Shown here: positions 5,813 to 6,583 of the stretch, piece by piece
Numbering within the stretch: the first letter of the stretch is position 1
Layout of the letters: every line of letters begins with the position of its first letter
Assembly (NCBI GenBank): GCA_021772705.1
Contig: JAJFLN010000657.1
Location: forward strand, 1-6,583
DNA from: Candidatus Cloacimonadota bacterium
GTDB taxonomy: Bacteria; Muiribacteriota; UBA6191; JACPRK01
Length of the DNA stretch: 6,583 bases
Reading direction: 5' to 3'
The notes under the pieces: model-generated
What the model was told of the DNA's origin: nothing
Seen by the model: the letters and a program-made list of their open reading frames with translations, nothing else
Databases searched by the model: none
Translations under genes and position numbers: made by a program

Positions 5813-6583
5813 TTACGCTCTGGGATGACAGAGACGGAAGACCTCCCGCAATCTCTCGCGGCTCAGGTGTGTGTAGATCTCGGTGGTGGAGATGTGGGCA
5901 TGGCCCAGGAGTTCCTGAACGAACCGGATGTCGGCGCCGTTGTCCAGGAGGTGAGTCGCGAAGGAGTGTCTCAGGGAATGGGGCGAAACCTCTTTCACGA
6001 TTCCCGCCGCCCGGCAGCAGGCCTTGATCATCTTCCAGCAGGAGACGCGGGACAGGGGGCCGCCCCGGGCGTTCAGAAACAGGGCGGTCACCCTGGGCAG
6101 TTGAGGAAACTCGGCTCGAACGGTGGTCACGTAGTCTTCCAGCAGATCTTCGGCCGCGGCGCCAAAGGGTACCAGACGCTCCTTTGACCCCTTTCCCAGG
6201 ACCCGGAGCAGTCCCTCGTCCAAGTCCACCTCCGCGACCGTCAGGGAGAGCAGCTCCGAGATCCGGAGCCCGGCCGAATAGAGCAGCTCGATCATGGTCC
6301 GGTCCCTCCGTCCCAGGTGGGTTCTCGTGTCGGGAGCCGCGATGAGCTGCTCCACCTCGGGGAGGGTCAGATAGATGGGCAGTTTCCGGCGCCGTCGAGG
6401 CGGGCGGATGGAGGCGGAGGGGTTGTTGTCCAGGACTCTCTCCCGGACCAGGAAACGGAAGTAGCTCCGGATGGAGGAGAGCTTTCGGGCGATGGATGCC
6501 GTCTCGAGGGGGATGGCGCTCAGGTTTCCCAGGAAGTCCGAGACCTGGGTCGGGGAGGGCTGCTCTGAACCGGCGAACTCGAG
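5813..6583 (-). CDS. xerD: Tyrosine recombinase XerD, N-terminus beyond the right edge
   Basis: 256 visible residues ending at TAA 5813-5815; about 40 N-terminal residues should lie beyond the edge, judging by the family length near 300. Visible residues 1-60 are the end of the N-terminal DNA-binding (SAM-like) domain (KLSSIRSYFRFLVRE). From about 75 the catalytic domain shows the full set: R107 in SAGLRISEL, the lysine in GKGSKERLVPF (K131/K134), H202 and R205 in HSLRHSFATHLL, H228 in ELLGHAH, and the nucleophile Y237 in ISTTEIYTHL. The ending ERLREVFRLCHPRA resembles XerD (E. coli XerD also ends HPRA) more than XerC. With XerC and FtsK, XerD resolves chromosome dimers at dif by cutting and rejoining DNA. 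A GTG at 6355 would give a shorter product, but the frame continues upstream in recognisable Xer sequence, so it is not the start. XerD versus a closely related integrase is the main remaining doubt. Confidence 0.92.
   Translation of the reverse strand, partial: LEFAGSEQPSPTQVSDFLGNLSAIPLETASIARKLSSIRSYFRFLVRERVLDNNPSASIRPPRRRRKLPIYLTLPEVEQLIAAPDTRTHLGRRDRTMIELLYSAGLRISELLSLTVAEVDLDEGLLRVLGKGSKERLVPFGAAAEDLLEDYVTTVRAEFPQLPRVTALFLNARGGPLSRVSCWKMIKACCRAAGIVKEVSPHSLRHSFATHLLDNGADIRFVQELLGHAHISTTEIYTHLSRERLREVFRLCHPRA

Overview
The window is GC-rich and almost fully coding, and every gene I can support lies on the minus strand. In transcription order (right to left) these are: the C-terminal 256 residues of a XerD-type tyrosine recombinase (runs off the right edge); a 491-residue protein with the fold signature of M3 metallopeptidases but a disrupted zinc site; an 882-residue outer-membrane beta-barrel protein with a signal peptide; and the first 368 residues of a HEAT-repeat protein (runs off the left edge).

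The organism is a diderm (Gram-negative) bacterium: the large protein has a Sec signal peptide, alternating beta strands and a C-terminal phenylalanine, as BAM-inserted barrels do. Its module of the type 'V-x-LDxRxLxRGxDYxIDYxxGxV' resembles ones I associate with SprA-like and other large surface proteins of the FCB group and related candidate phyla. That placement is an inference; no marker here fixes the phylum.

Layout: xerD (5813-6583) is followed after 43 nt by the M3-like gene (4294-5769), whose start is decided by a strong AAGGAG ribosome site; the two could share a transcript. A 179-nt gap (4115-4293) holds two adjacent short hairpins, one with a GUGA and one with a UUCG tetraloop on the transcribed strand. 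The barrel gene (1466-4114) follows. A 359-nt gap (1107-1465), visibly less GC-rich in places, then holds three tandem hairpins, a pair of imperfect direct repeats (one over the barrel stop codon) and, just before the HEAT-repeat gene, a set of complementary ACTCC/GGAGT segments able to hide or expose its ribosome site.

I see no evidence for a defence system, CRISPR array, tRNA, rRNA or intact insertion sequence. The genes do not form an obvious pathway. The points most worth a second look are the apparently dead M3-family protein, the possible RNA switch before the HEAT gene, and the repeat-bounded intergenic segment behind the barrel gene.
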